From Plotosus lineatus (taxonomy: Eukaryota > Chordata > Actinopteri > Siluriformes > Plotosidae): a DNA stretch of 64,000 nucleotides. The position numbers were made by a program, and so were the translations under genes. The number at the start of each line of letters is the position of its first letter. Position 1 is the stretch's first letter. A model generated the notes under the pieces. That model was not told the origin of the DNA. It saw only the letters and a program-made list of their open reading frames with translations, and did not search any database. Positions 24,636 through 39,778 of the stretch are shown here, piece by piece. The stretch spans positions 36,726,064-36,790,063 of the forward strand of contig CM045734.1 of NCBI GenBank assembly GCA_024760905.1, in the 5' to 3' direction.

Positions 24636-27073
24636 TTAACATACAAATGTTAACATACAGTAAGAGACAATGGACAAAGGGACAAGGGAAAACAAAGTGA
24701 AACGAGATTTGTATTATTTTTATTTTAAAGAGGGATAAATGTAGCCATGTAATAAGCGGTATAATATAGAGTGAGCTTGTTGTTATCTTGAAATTAACCC
24801 TTTTAAAGTGATTCAAGACTCATCTATTGCATATCAGAGTTTCCACCACCTGTCAGAGTTCATTTTGTGACAATGAATGGCTTGCTGTACATTAACCATT
24901 ACATAAACAACACTGTTCAACCAACAAGGTTGGAAACTTTCACAGTGCTGTGATATTACATGTTCTAACAGCATGACATGAAATCTTATGTGACAAGATT
25001 TTTTTTTACATTTTTTTTTGCCTGTATAAAAATACATCAGCAAATTGATTTGAGCAACATTGAATTAGAATTATTTTCTATATCAATTGTGGATAAGGGA
25101 GGCAGATTCACAGGTTCAGGATTTAATAGGCAGAAAGAAATATCTTGCCATTGTGTCTGAGAGTTCTTCTGTACTTAATGAACATGTGTGGTCCACCTTT
25201 TAATTTTTAGTGAAGCAATGATCCATTACTCATTAGCACAACGTCAACTTGCATTGGAGCCATCTGAAGAAAAACACTATTATAAGTTATCACCAAGTAT
25301 AATGAGCGAGCATGAGAGATGGTGCTTAAAGTGTGGGTGGAGAAAGATACTCCCAGCCATAAATCAGGAACAGAAAGAAGGGAGAATTTTTATGCCGATA
25401 AATTATGTCTGAGACTTGAAACATCTTTTTATCTGCACTGAGCTGCTAAGTGATACGATTTCATGTATAATGGGTGCCGGTGCTTCCTTTCTCTCTGAAA
25501 ACGCATTGCAATTCTGCAAGTGGACTCACTTTCATCTGAAACGCCTAACATAACATCCCTCCCATGCTTCTACTCAAGGCTTAAATGCCTCGTTAATCCC
25601 TCCCTCTCCTCAACATCACCCATGGTCATCAATCCTTGTCTAAAATGGTCAATCCTCTTCAGTTTTATTGCTACCCACCGTTGGTTATTGGGCTGCTGGC
25701 GCGATTTAAATCCTTGTTTCATCCCACATCCTTACAGTGCTGACCCCCCAAGAGCCACGGTAACTTCATACCAGGTTTGTTTGAAGTTCTAAATGTTATG
25801 ACAGTACCATGCACCCGCACTGGATTATAGATGATATATTTGATTGACTGGGTGTACATGCTGAAGCATTTGAAACTGTACTCCAAAAGCATTTTGGTTA
25901 CTTGCCAGAGGGTTACAGCACAGTGATGACAAAAACGGCGAGATTATAACCATGAAAAGCCACACATGCTCTCAAGGGCTTGTTTGACTTTGGGTGGAAA
26001 GTGATATGTTTTTGTTGTTCGGAAAGGGACATGACATATTTTTGCTTTAAATCAACGGCTTTGCCATTGTGTCCCTGACCACAGCTACAAGAATAATTGC
26101 TTGTCGTAGCTTTCATGTCACTGATTAATGAGAAACGGTCAAATGTCTCACCTAAGAGAGTTAAAAAACCACCAAAACTCAATAGGGTCTTATTTCTCTT
26201 GCAGCCCTTCGGATTTGACATTTTTTACATTCCAAGGAAAACCTCAATGTTCAATTCAAAGCGTGGGTTTTATCTTCAGTGTTGTTTAATTGCAAAACCG
26301 TCAGGATTCATCTGCATGGTATTTCTGTACAAAATGACCAACTTGATCCAAAATCCATTCAGCTAAGCTTCAGTATCCGAACGTTCTTCTCCTCCCCTAT
26401 ATCTTCCGTGATATGTTCGGCTATTTTATCCAACTATCCTTTCTGCCTTTTACTATGCATTAATTCAGACTGCGCTCTTCCCACAAACTGTTGGAGCTTG
26501 CACATATTTCCTCTGCTGTCTCAGAGGGGGGAAAGTGATCTCACACTTCTATCAGCCATGTCTTGTGCATTTTTTATCTGATGTGAGCGCTTTGCTTTTC
26601 CCCTGAGCAGTAACAAGCACAGCTAGATGATGAAGAAAGGGCTACAGAAGGTCTCTCTCTGTGTTCTTTTAATCCTGTGCACTCCCTCGACTGTCTAACC
26701 CTCTGACTAAAACTGCACTTCTGCACAGAATATGCAAGAAACCATGCAAGATTTACACGTTTTGCAATTGCAGCCGGACAAAAGTAAAATCAATTCTATC
26801 CAGATCACAGCAATATTTTAATGGTTGACAGCTGATACAAAATACAGTTCTAAAAACATGTTTTGAAGAAATCCTGTGTGAAAAAATACAAAAGAACTTT
26901 TTAGGCCAAGATATTAAAACTCACACCATTGGCTTTGTTGAATTATTTTACTCAAATTTATCATTTTTCATAAGATCTCAGAACAATAACTGTTATTGTA
27001 TGAGACCACAATTAGTGGACCCTTTCAAAAGCCTATTGTAATAAAATAGAAATGGAAGAATGAAGCAAAAAAA

Positions 27074-27076
<3 letters not shown>
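24636..27076. other. unique intronic sequence
   Basis: No repeat family or gene was recognised. A short tandem CATACAAATGTTAACATACA-like duplication lies at the left edge (24637-24661), just outside the MITE. Confidence 0.55.

Positions 27077-27113
<37 letters not shown>
27077..27113. repeat. (TA)n microsatellite
   Basis: About 18 TA units directly before a SINE head. Confidence 0.95.
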
Positions 27114-27114
<1 letters not shown>

Positions 27115-27116
27115 CT

Positions 27117-27390
27117 AAAGTGGTGGCCTGGTGGTAAAGGGTGCTGGATCAGGTGTCTGAGTCCCACTCTCCACAAGGTTGTCACTGTCCCCCCCAGTGC
27201 AGCTAACTAGGTTTTCGAAGGCCGGCCATGTCTTTCACTGTCCATGGTGAGAGCGTCATGGAAAAGAACCATTGCTGACTTTTGTAAAGAGTAGCTGCAA
27301 AGCCGTCACGTGTTTCTGTCCCTTGCTAAAGGGTTGTGTCAGGAAGGGCATCTGACGTAAAGACTTATGCCAAATCAAACATGCCAGTAT
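27117..27390 (+). mobile_element. SINE with RTE-type tail (type 2), truncated
   Basis: The head has the A box TGGCCTGGTGG. The B-box region is deleted (GGATCAGGTGTCTGAGTCCC replaces the usual stretch). The core is shared with the other copies up to AAGCCGTCACGTGTTTC. After that point it continues CTGTCCCTTGCTAAAGGG, then GGAAGGGCATCTGACGTAAA, the same tail as the copy at 35978-36337. It ends at CAAATCAAACATGCCAG, before the LINE-matching 3' end, and runs into a TA tract. Confidence 0.85.

Positions 27391-29268
<1,878 letters not shown>

Positions 29269-29364
<96 letters not shown>
29269..29364. repeat. (TA)n-(CA)n microsatellite
   Basis: About 36 TA units with a GTA interruption are followed by about 11 CA units. 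They join the Tc1 right end to the next MITE. Confidence 0.95.
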
Positions 29365-29790
29365 TAGGGATCCCTTGCTACTTCGCGTTTCAATTCATGT
29401 GGCTTCAGTGCATCGCGTTTTTTTGTTTTTTATAAATATTCATCGAATTAAAAAATAAGGAAATTAAGGAAGAATGGGGGAAAGGGCTAAGGAAAATGCT
29501 GCAAAAACAAAGGCAATTATGCAAAGAAAAAAACCCTAAACAAACATAAAACAAAAAAAAAACAACCCAAAACCTCCCTTCAAAACTATACATTGTTGTG
29601 CACATCTGTGTGTGTGTATGTGTGTATTTATATTGTATTTACATCTTATGCATTATTTTTTAATGTTTAATTGTCATTTTAAGCATTTATAGCATTGAAT
29701 ATGTATTTATTGATATTATATACGCATATACTTGCACGTATACATCAGCCTGGTGGGGATATCCTACTTCGCGGAATTCGGTGGCCGCGG

Positions 29791-29792
<2 letters not shown>
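29365..29792 (-). mobile_element. Tigger-like MITE, family B, inverted copy
   Basis: It is the same family as 24144-24635 in the opposite orientation. It starts with GGGATCCCTTGCTACTTCGC and ends at CTTCGCGGAATTCGGTGGCC, GCGGG, where the last about 35 bp of the other terminus are replaced by a (GT)n(TA)n tract (29793-29828). Confidence 0.82.
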
Positions 29793-29828
<36 letters not shown>

Positions 29829-32800
29829 TAATTACATATCTTCTTGATCTATAATTGCTCCAAACTTGGCCTGAAGCATTTGGTATATGACCGTCCTTAC
29901 TGAAAGACAAAAACAGGCGAGGGAGTGTTGATCTTTTGCACTTCTCATTTTGATTTATATATTGCACTTTACCCTCCCTATCATAACTAAAAGAGAGATG
30001 GAGTCATCTAATAGCAGGTAGGAGAAGTGTAAAAGCTAAATAAAAGTTTCTAAAATGTTAGCTCGTAATAGCAAAGTATTGATTTCTTCAGTTTTCTTTA
30101 TGGAGGTCTGGAGTGGACTTGATGGTGGGGGAAAGAATTTTTAGATAAAATGGGACGATGATGCTTTTATAGAAAGTGCATCACAGCGCTGTGAGTGTAT
30201 GAATCTGTGTACTTAGGAAAGCCTCAAAAAGGATAATAGTCACTCTTGCTCATCAAGGAAAAGGGGGATATCTCTCTCGTCTCACCAGCATACCTACTAA
30301 ACTAGACTCAGTTCAGAATATTTACAAAATTGAGCTGATCTAAATACAAAACAATGAACATCTAAAATATTCCTCAAGCAGAAAACAAAAAAGACTGCTG
30401 GGACAAAATCAACAAATTTGGACATTATTGTCTCTCAGACAAAAACAAAGAGAGATAACTGGGTTACAGAAGTTTATCAGGACAGTAAAAAAAAAAGTTT
30501 ATAACCTCTCCTAGAGCTAATTGTAGCTTCATACTGTCATGCTGATGTTTATAAAAGACATTTCCTCCATTTTTGTGTAATGCAGATAAAAGAACAGCCT
30601 GAGACATGTGAGTATCCTAATCATATATCCGTGTGTGTGCACGCATGTGGTTTATACCTCTGCAAAGATGAATTGATGTATACATGCCAGCCACAATGTG
30701 TCAGCCAGAGACAGGAGATGACTTGGAAGATCTAGGCAGTGATCTTGGAACTTGCGCTCCCGTGTGTCCTCAGGCCACGGGTAGACAGGTGTTCAGCACA
30801 TGCACCTGTGCACCTGTGCAGTAACACACATGAGCTGTCAAAAATGGCCCAGCCCAAGCTGACCTTGGAGTGGCCCGAGCACACCTGTGCCATTCATACA
30901 TGACCCACTGTCAGATAGCTGGACAGCTCGAGCTGAGAAGACACGTGACATAGCTGGGTCCATCAGTGCAGGTCGTGGAGCTCTCTAATGTAAATTTTCA
31001 GAGAGATATGTTCAACGCCCAGTGGGGGAAATTTCAGAATATTTTGGTTTATATTCTCATTGAAATCCCAATTTGAACTGGTAGCAAAGTAGCAAAAAAT
31101 AGGTGAGATGCTTGAGAAAGGTCTTAAGTGGCTTTGCACTCAGCTCCACGGACAGCAGATTTGCTCCACATGCTAGCCTGAGCAATTACCAAAGCTAATC
31201 ATGGCCACACATGGGAACCTGGAATCCTTCCTAACCACAGTGCAAGGGATGGGGAAGAAGGTCAGGCATGTATCTAATACAATTAGACAATTAGACGAAC
31301 CGATTCATTTACAAACCATCAGACTGATGCATCATGGGTAAATGATTGTATTTTGATGAATCTCAATGTCAAGATGTGTCAGTGCCTAAAGGCTCATCTC
31401 TGAGCACCCACATTGACCTGCTGTCTCTTCGTCCTGAGAACGACCCATCCTGGCCTTCCCAACTGGCCTGCCCGTTCTACTATGCTGCCCTCGACCCCAT
31501 GAACGTTGGCAGAGTCCAGTCAGTTTGGGCTAAAAAAAGGCCCCGGTGAGAGGAACAGACATAGAGTCTGCATTACCCAACTAATCCCATTAAATCAATG
31601 GCTGTGCCAAGAGACAGGGTCAGCCAGAGTGCCACGTCACTCACCCACACCTTTGGCACTGACCGGGACCTGCACAGGAAGGGGGGTGGGAGAGAGAGTG
31701 CAGATAACTGACCTGAGCCCAGGTTGGAGTGGAGGAGAATGCAGGCCACCTGCTGAGTGTTGGGTCAGATAGTAGTGAGGGCACCGTGGACCTAGATACA
31801 TTGCAGTAGGCTTTCAGTATGCAAGGGTGTTGGTTTAATGTGTTTACAGCAGATTGCATCATCATGCTGATGGTTAAAATCCACATCCATGCTTGCTAGG
31901 GTCAACCACAGGGTGAGGCACAACAGGAGTGGCCATGTGTCAGTCAGTAAAGCACAGTGAAAGATACACACCCAGACAACCAACTCTAGTTCCCTCACCT
32001 CCAGTCTGACATCAAATTGACACCAGTACCCACGCACAGGTTAACTTTTACACTGACCTCAATCTTAAGTAGCTTCTTCCATTAAAATGATGTCATGCCA
32101 GGCGCAATTGCAACATTTACGAGTCATCACTGCAGAGTCAAAGCATATAACTAACTCGAGCTGTTCTGGACAGACATGGGTTTGTCCGTCCGCATGGGGC
32201 AAATTCAGGACAGGATACTGGCCACATCACAAACAAAAGACCTCGTATACGAAATTAGCCAAGCATAAGTAATTGCATTAGCGATGCAGGTAACATATAC
32301 CTCACTTCCAGGGCAAGGGTTCCTTTATCTGATGGGGCTTGTCCTCAATCACCACTTAAATGGAGACCATGGTTAAAGTGGCTTGCCTTAGACCACTTAG
32401 TGTTTAATATGTGTCAAGAGGGATTAATTAGTGTGTAAGAAAGGATTTTGCGGATAATCCAATTTTAAATGTGTAGGTGGTAATATTTTTTTAAGACCCT
32501 GGTACGGAAGGAAAGAAAACGGACGAGATTGGTTGGAGCTCTTAGAAGACCTTAGCTTCTAATTAATAAAGAAATCTAATACGTACCTGGATGTGTAGGT
32601 GTATTAAAAAAATCTAAATAAATTAAGTTATCCAATAACCTATTCACCACTGTCTTTTCTCTACTATGTGCTTTAAAAATATCCAAAAAGATAAGGGTGA
32701 GGACAAGCTCACAGTGATCTATTGGCTCACATGCCTCGAAGCCAGATGGTCTGTGTCTTAAAGCTTGGATGCTTCGCCAGTTTCAGAGGTTCTTCATTTC

Positions 32801-32841
32801 TGCGTATTATACTAATGTACAGAAATGAATTCACTGTTCAA

Positions 32842-32885
<44 letters not shown>

Positions 32886-33202
32886 AGAAAATGCAGAACA
32901 TCAGAAATTCTTCAACCAGAGAAAGCTTAGAAAGCCTTGAAATGTAAGCTTACATAAGCTGAGATAGTGAAAAAACCATGAGTGAAAAATCACAAAGATC
33001 AGAACCTTAAAACCATTCCGTGAATCAAATTCTCATCATGTCTGCAGGAACTCATTACTAGAAGAATCAATACATGACATTCATTTACATCAGTGTGTTT
33101 ACACACTGGACACATTCCTCCACGGCTGGATATCTGAGCTCACAATGAGAGACGACTGAATTCAGTCATGCAGAAAAGACACACAATTAAATGATCAGGT
33201 AA

Positions 33203-33206
<4 letters not shown>
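29793..33206. other. microsatellite then unique intronic sequence
   Basis: A (GT)n(TA)n tract occupies 29793-29828 and poly(A) occupies 32845-32882. The rest, including a GC-richer stretch at 30700-31000 and 31300-31780, matches nothing I recognise and has no convincing exon. Confidence 0.5.
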
Positions 33207-33239
<33 letters not shown>

Positions 33240-33253
33240 CACGCACGAACACA

Positions 33254-33307
<54 letters not shown>

Positions 33308-33323
33308 GACGCATGCACGCACG

Positions 33324-33400
<77 letters not shown>
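33207..33400. repeat. (CA)n-(TA)n microsatellite
   Basis: A CA repeat of about 165 bp with repeated GCACGCACGAACACAC interruptions is followed by about 13 TA units. Confidence 0.95.
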
Positions 33401-33403
<3 letters not shown>

Positions 33404-33711
33404 TTTATAAAACCGCTGTTCTTTAAGCAGTGTTTTCACAGGAACCAGACCAGCTGAACCTGTCTATATTAAGTTGTTCAATCCTACTGGAGTCATTTGG
33501 CAGAAACAAATTTCCTAAAATACAAGTGTAATAGCCCCATCTAATGCAAATTTTGTGTTAAATAAACAATATAAAGAGTGATGTGAATGTAATCCACTTT
33601 CAGAGAAGTGTGTACATGCCAGAGAGCCTGGTGCTTTGGCAGGGCAGATGAAGATATCAAAGTGGGGGAGAAAGAGCAGACTGTGCATGCTGAGGAGGCA
33701 TGGGAGAAAGA

Positions 33712-33819
33712 CAGAGAGGGAGGGAGAGAGAGAGAATGAGTGTGTCATAGAAGTAAGTGATTAAGCAAAAAAGAGCAAGAGAGAATGAATAGAGATGAGA
33801 GACAGAGAGAGAGAGAGAA

Positions 33820-33898
<79 letters not shown>

Positions 33899-33921
33899 GA
33901 GAGAAAGGGGAGAGAGAGGCA
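33712..33921. repeat. (GA)n purine tract
   Basis: About 210 bp of nearly pure GA, GAGG and GAAA on the plus strand. Long reading frames here on either strand are artefacts. Confidence 0.9.
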
Positions 33922-34276
33922 GAAAAAGAAACACGAGTCAAACTTGGGATGCTCCCCGAGCGTCTCACTGTGCAAACAGGGCACGGTTTAAAGCCACACG
34001 TTGTACCCAGGGATTTCTTCTTCCCTGACTTCCTCTCACTCACTGTTTCTGTCATTCCAAAAATTCTGAAAGAATTCCTGCCTTCGCACGGATCATGCAA
34101 AGGAGACCTGCTGATAGCATATGAGCCCAAAGTAGGTGCAAATCCCATTGCAGTGTGATCAATTTTTAATTTCTTTGCCGGTATTTTTTCTTCATGTTTT
34201 GCAGCACTGTCGGGGATGAGATCTGCCATGGGGAAAAGGCGAGAAAGCTGTTTTAACATGCACACAATACATGCAA

Positions 34277-34277
<1 letters not shown>
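33922..34277. other. unique intronic sequence
   Basis: Nothing was recognised between the purine tract and the next CA repeat. Confidence 0.5.

Positions 34278-34331
<54 letters not shown>
34278..34331. repeat. (CA)n microsatellite
   Basis: About 26 uninterrupted CA units. Confidence 0.95.
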
Positions 34332-34333
<2 letters not shown>

Positions 34334-34669
34334 ATGTGTACACATCTCACACCCTGCATACACAATACTACAGTTCAGCTGCTTTAATGCAGCCATCAGA
34401 AGTCAGACTGTGACACAGAAATATAAAATATCACTGCACCAACAGAGCAATGAATCTCCAGCCAATGATACTGGATGCAGAAGCAGTGGGATATAAAGAG
34501 AAGTCCAAAAGTACAGTAACTAGATTGGGAGGATGAAGGAACAAACCCCAATAAAAATATTAGTGCTGAGGTCAAGGTCCATGTACTATAGGAATTTCCT
34601 GAGAGTGGAAACAAATATAATGGGAGGCCTCAGAGATGGGACTGTTAACACTTTTATTACAAGGCTGCG

Positions 34670-34671
<2 letters not shown>

Positions 34672-34741
<70 letters not shown>
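34672..34741. repeat. (CA)n microsatellite
   Basis: About 35 uninterrupted CA units. Confidence 0.95.
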
Positions 34742-34745
<4 letters not shown>

Positions 34746-34924
34746 TACCCATCCACCTAGACACAGGCACACATACCAATAACACAACAACAACAACAAA
34801 AAAATAATATATTGACCAAAGATAAAAACAGCAAAATAGAAAAAAATTCTAAAAATATTTCTATAATAATGTTTATAGATCATAAAAGTAAAACATTGTA
34901 GCTCTGTTATACTGTCAGAGCCAT

Positions 34925-35190
34925 TTTTTACTTCCACCAAGGACAGAGGTTATGAGATTGGCTGTGTGTGTTAGCACGATAACTCGAAAACGAATGGACC
35001 GATTGACACAAAATTTAAACCAAGTGAGGGTCAACAAAGAAGTTATTAAATTTTGCATGTGATCTTGACCTGGAACCAGGAGGGTTTTGAAGAATATTTT
35101 TAAACATTCCGAGATTTGAAAAATTCCTAGATTGAAAAGTTTACAATGGAACTACCTTGGTAGAGGTCTACACTCTGAGTTCCTTGTCAG
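34925..35190 (+). repeat. degenerate interspersed repeat (MITE-like)
   Basis: It starts ACTTCCACCAAGGACAGAGG and ends CTTGGTAGAGGTCTACACTC. The interior contains ACGATAACTCGAAAACGAAT GGACC. This order (cttccaccaagga...taactcaaaa...gatttt...ggcagaggtctgcgctc) matches a widespread fish repeat I recognise by sequence but cannot name with certainty. The ends are partly inverted (ACCAAGG versus CCTTGGT). It has no coding capacity. Confidence 0.55.
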
Positions 35191-35343
35191 AAACTTTCTT
35201 TTAGGATAGAAATGACGAAATATTTCTGAATGGTCTCTTCTTGGATGAATCCTCCCCATTCACAGTGCACACGGGCTCATGGAGTGGTCTGGTGAGGATC
35301 AAGATGATGCTCATCCTATGCTATGACACTTATTAAAGGGTTA

Positions 35344-36438
35344 CAGGGATCCCTCACTTTACATGGTTAATTGGGAGCGAGATCCCCACACAACCATCGA
35401 AATCCGAGAAAGAAGGATCACCCCCCCACACACACACACACACACCCCGCCTGACATATACATACGTCATACACCCCCGCCTGACGTATACATATATGTG
35501 TATATAATATCAGTAAATACATATCCAATGCTATAAATGCTTATAGTAACAATTACACATTGAACATTGAAAAAAATAACATAAGATATAAATAAAATAC
35601 AAATACAGACGCTCTCCAACATACCAACATTCGTTTTGCAAACATCCGGAGATAACAACAAAGCTGTCCAAGGTCGAAAGTGAAAGTGAAATGAAATTGA
35701 AGAACAAGTAGAAATAGAAATGGAATAAAATCTACAGAAAGATAGATCATAAATATAAGTAAGAAATATGATTAAACATTATCCTGAGGTACACTTAATA
35801 CTAGGCTATGGCAGAGGAGGCGTGGCTGCGCAGACACGCACACACTAATGCAGCAATGTATCCAGTTTTGATGGTAGATTTTGGGTTGTTTTTTGTTGGT
35901 TTAGGGTTTTTTTTTTTGTTGCATAATTGGCTTTGTTTTTGTGACATTTTCCTTAACTTTTCCACCGATTCTTCCTTGTCTGTCTGTCTTCCTTTCGGCT
36001 TTTTCCCTTTTACTCGGGAGTCGCCACAGCGAATCATCTGATTCGCACGTTTGATTTTGGCAGAGGTTTTTACGTCGGATGCCCTTCCTGTCACAACCCT
36101 TTTTAGCAAGGGACAGAAACACGCTGACGACTTTGCAGCTACTCTTTACGAAAGTCAGCAATGGTTCTTTTACATGCCTCACACCATAGACAGTGAGAGA
36201 CATGGCCCGTCTTTGATAACCCAGTTAGCTGCACTGGGGAGGGGACAGTGACAACCTTGTGGAGAGTGGGAATTGAACCCCCAACTTTTGGATCAGTGAT
36301 CCAGCACCCTATACCACTAGACCACCACTGCCCCCCCTTATTTTTCAATTCAATGAATATTTATTATTATTTTTTTTTTTAAAACCGCGATGCACTGAAT
36401 CCGCATTAATTGAAGCGTGAAATAGCGAGGGATACCTG
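35344..36438 (+). mobile_element. Tigger-like MITE, family B, interrupted by a SINE
   Basis: It starts CAGGGATCCCTCACTTTACA (TA at 35342-35343) and ends AATAGCGAGGGATACCTG (TA at 36439-36440). Family body motifs are present on both sides. A SINE (35978-36337) interrupts the ATTCTTCCTT...ATTTTTCAATTC region. About 230 bp at 35610-35845 is not found in other copies and is a second, unidentified insertion. Confidence 0.85.
35978..36337 (-). mobile_element. SINE with RTE-type tail (type 2), nested
   Basis: On the minus strand the head has the A box TGGTCTAGTGG and the B box GGTTCAATTCC. The usual core ends at GTCAGCGTGTTTC. The tail reads CTTGCTAAAAAGGGTTGTGA, GGAAGGGCATCCGACGT and finally GATGATTCGCTGTGGCGACTC, AAAAAGCCGAAAGGAAG with a (GACA)n end. 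The last segment matches the 3' end of the RTE LINE at 11441-11510. It is inserted into a family B MITE, so it is younger than that MITE. Confidence 0.9.
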
Positions 36439-37544
36439 TATATGTTTGTATGAAATAGTGTTCTTCTAAAAGGTATGTTGTGATGGCATGAATATAGTAT
36501 AAATATACTATCAAATAATAGAAATATTTTATAAACATTCAGGAGGCCTTTTTGATCTGCTTATCAGTTCAGGTGAAACACAGCGATGCATAGATAAATC
36601 TGGGCATTGCTATGCTGATAGAGCTGCTACTAATGAGTTGCAGCACCCTCCAAATCTCGTTTTCCAGAAGAGGAGGCGGTATAAGGAAAGTCGATTTCCT
36701 GCGCGGCGGTGCTTATCGTAATTGCACCACGAGGTGGCTGGGTCCGCCGTTGGTGACATCGCCAGTGAAAACGAGCAGAAAATCTAAGTGTTCCATATCA
36801 GAGAATATTTTTTCTCTGGCTAATGTGACTTAAATACCTTGTTCCACAGTCGAGTGGGCTGGCACCTGCTGCATAGGAACCGGCCAATTACCACACAGTC
36901 GCTCTAATTTTCTGATTCAATTAGAATGCTTCAGAGCTTTGCCGTCTAATTGCAAACTACTTCACAGTTACCTCTCTGATTAATCGCTGCCCATCTGCGA
37001 GCCATCGGAAAACTTGGTGGAACAAATTTGTGTATTTTAGAATGCCAGGGGACTGGAGAATCACAGCCCGTGAGGCTGCATGAACCCTAGTTTGTACCAA
37101 GGCAAAGCAGGAACATTGATTTGACAGTCACACCTTTCATTCCACAATGACACCCCTACCTTCAAAATACAAACCGACATGAAAGTAAATCTGGTTTTAC
37201 ATGAAGAGTTCGTCAGCGATGTGCAAATGTGCATAATGATTTAATTACACGGGGAAAAACTTGCACGATTAAGCCAAACAAATCATTAAAATGTCAAGCT
37301 GAATTTCACTATGTACTATATATGTGAACGCTAGAGCTTTAATTTAATAACCCTATCTCAGTCTCTAAGCTCTTCCCGGCTCAATAAGTCTGCTTTTTAT
37401 TGCGACTGGTGTCTACCAAGCTCGTTTTAGTGACACTGGGCCAGTTGATGTACAAGGAGCAGAGGTGAAAAACCAACACACCCACAGCAGGCCTGCACTG
37501 TCAAAGCAATTGTGCTCTGCCCAGCATGACCCTGCAGCCTCCCT
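36439..37544. other. unique intronic block, possible conserved noncoding element
   Basis: The stretch at about 36850-37330 is free of repeats and has several homeodomain-like and octamer-like motifs (TTCAATTAGAATG, CTAATTGCAAA, CTCTGATTAATCG). It is a reasonable candidate for a conserved noncoding element of the nr2f1-fam172a neighbourhood. Conservation was not tested. Confidence 0.3.
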
Positions 37545-37545
37545 G

Positions 37546-37627
<82 letters not shown>
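37545..37627. repeat. (CT)n-(CA)n microsatellite
   Basis: About 14 CT units are followed by about 27 CA units. Confidence 0.95.
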
Positions 37628-37628
<1 letters not shown>

Positions 37629-38727
37629 CCCTCCTGGCATTCCCAAGGACAAGGACACTACGGTGTTTACATAGCTTGTACATCGCATTACATCATCCAG
37701 CAGATGAGTTACCCACCTTCCCCAAAACCGCTTAGCATCTAGACTCACCCAATGTGTACAAAAAGAGCACATGAGCCCACAAAATGTGTTTTATTTTTCT
37801 CCTCTTTCCGGTAAATTTAATGAGAAAGTACAGGTGCAAAATAACTATAAGAATATTGCATGTTGTTGCTGCCGTCCGATAATGATGTATAAGCTGGTGG
37901 CTATAGAAGAATATAATTCCGATATGTCAGATCTCTGATTTGGCCACAATTTGCATGGTTATAATAGCTTATCGACTGACTCAAGGTTAAAGGAGGCCAC
38001 AGTGGCCGGCTGTAATGACTGCATGCTGCAAGTTTATTTCAAGCTGCTTGGACTCACTCACCCGAGCCCTTCCGTCAATATGCAATCTTGATAGCTTCAT
38101 CTCCTTTTGAATGTCCAGGCCAATGGTGACCGCCACAATCCCTCCCCCTCCTTTCAACAGCCTCATGTATCACGCAAACATTTCCCATACAGATCAATAG
38201 AGGTGCCATTCATTAACCCTGAAATCTGTGCAAAGCTATATTCACATGTTAGATTTATCGATCTCGTATTTGAATGCAACCAAATGTGAAATTTTTCCAT
38301 ACAAAAACAAACAAAAAAAGAAAATTAAGTCACAGCTTATACATTTTCTAAGAAAACAAAAAAGGAAGAACAAATATATATACATGAGAACAACCTCAGT
38401 ACTGATGTATGCTTTCGTGTAATTTAAATAACAAATCCGAAATAAAACTGAGATAAATACCCCAACGATATTACAAATGCCACCTAAACACCATTTGTAT
38501 TCATGAGCTTGCATTCGCTGTGATTGGCTAGTATCGGTCTGACTGACACCGGACAGAGAACACCATCATTCCCTCCCTCCCAATTTCACTCTATCAGATT
38601 CATGGCTATGGATGGCTGAAAAATTGTGCTTTCAGAATTAATTATGAAACCAAACGTAATCACAGTGACAATTCAGTTAGAAAAGCTCCGCCAACTTTTA
38701 AGCGTTCTTTTATTGTCTCTGAAACCT
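37628..38727. other. unique intronic block, possible conserved noncoding element
   Basis: 37860-38110 is repeat-free with motifs such as ATTTGCATGG (octamer-like), AATATGCAATC and TGACTCAAGG. It is a candidate regulatory element by context only. No coding exon was seen. Confidence 0.3.
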
Positions 38728-39030
38728 GTAACAGCTAGTCTGCTTTTTACTTGGTGGTGTGTGTTGTGCAGCCTGACTGCCATTACGCAACTAAAAAAAC
38801 AAACAAACAAAAAAAAAAACCAGCAGTGTGAGGCCAGTCACCTGTGTAGCCCAATAAATGGTAGCCAGAGGCTAGTCAGTCACTTTCACCATTTCGACTA
38901 TTTCTGTTGTGCCTCTGAGAGCAGGACCAACTAAGCCTGCTTTTCAGCCAAGTGTGTTTTTCTGCCTGAACGTGATTACACAGGTAAACAAACAGCGGCG
39001 TGAGGCTCTCAGTCAGTCAACTGTACAGGT
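38728..39030. repeat. diverged tandem duplication, about 200-bp period
   Basis: 38728-38840 (AACAGCTAGTCTGCTTTTTA ... CAGCAGTGTGAGGC) and 38928-39010 (ACCAACTAAGCCTGCTTTTC ... CAGCGGCGTGAGGC) share collinear words, including GTGTGTTTTT/GTGTGTGTT, CCTGA(C/A), ATTAC(G/A)CA and AAACAAACA. The similarity is moderate and the boundaries are uncertain. Confidence 0.45.
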
Positions 39031-39778
39031 CGCTTCCTGTGGCTCCTCTAATGGTTTAATGATGAAGCATAGTTCAAACCCCGCTCTTACTCTGTGGAAG
39101 CCGAGAGAAAGCCATCAACAGTCCCTGACCTGACCAGAGTCAACACACAACCCCAACACACTCACACACACGCACACACGCACACCAATTTGTTTTGTCC
39201 ATGCAGAAGAATTTCTAGGACAGAGAAGACAAAAAGGTATTATGGTCAAAGCTAGAAGTAGCAGGAAGCCCTTTAAACCACATACACACGCTTCACGATA
39301 TGCCATTGTATGCGGGCAACACACACCCAATATGTCACGAACTATAGGTTATAAGAAGTAAACAACGCAAACAATATTCAGAAAACTTATTCAGAACAAA
39401 CCTCACACACACCTTATTAACCTTATCACACTACTACAACTACTATATTTCATATTTGAGTGTTCACACTAGCATTGCACCCTTTTAAAAAAATAGTAGG
39501 AGATCATCTACTGAACATTGTTATTCTTGTATAGATCTCACACTCATTAGAATTTTTTGGATATCTTAAACATTCAGCAAACCTATGAAGATCATATCTT
39601 GTTCACTGACTGGGGTCATATGTACCTGTGCTTCATTATGCTTTGAAACTCTTTTGCTGTCCCACTGGGAGTTCTGAAGCACAGGCAGCCAATATGATTT
39701 TAGATTTCTAGATCCTGAAACATGAGAAAGAAGCAGTGCACAAAATGTATCACTGTGATTCCCGGAACAGTCGGACTT
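39031..39778. other. unique intronic sequence
   Basis: Nothing was recognised apart from a short CA-rich patch near 39155-39185. Confidence 0.5.

Noticed and set aside
30700..31000. GC-richer stretch as a possible promoter or exon
   Set aside because: There is no CpG island, open frame with splice sites or recognised motif set, only a modest compositional change.
33207..33374. CRISPR-like spaced repeats (CACGCACGAACACAC interruptions)
   Set aside because: This is an interrupted (CA)n microsatellite in a vertebrate intron, with no unique spacers.
33657..34343. 228-codon minus-strand frame
   Set aside because: It is built from CA and GA microsatellites joined through unique DNA, with no domain and no splice support.
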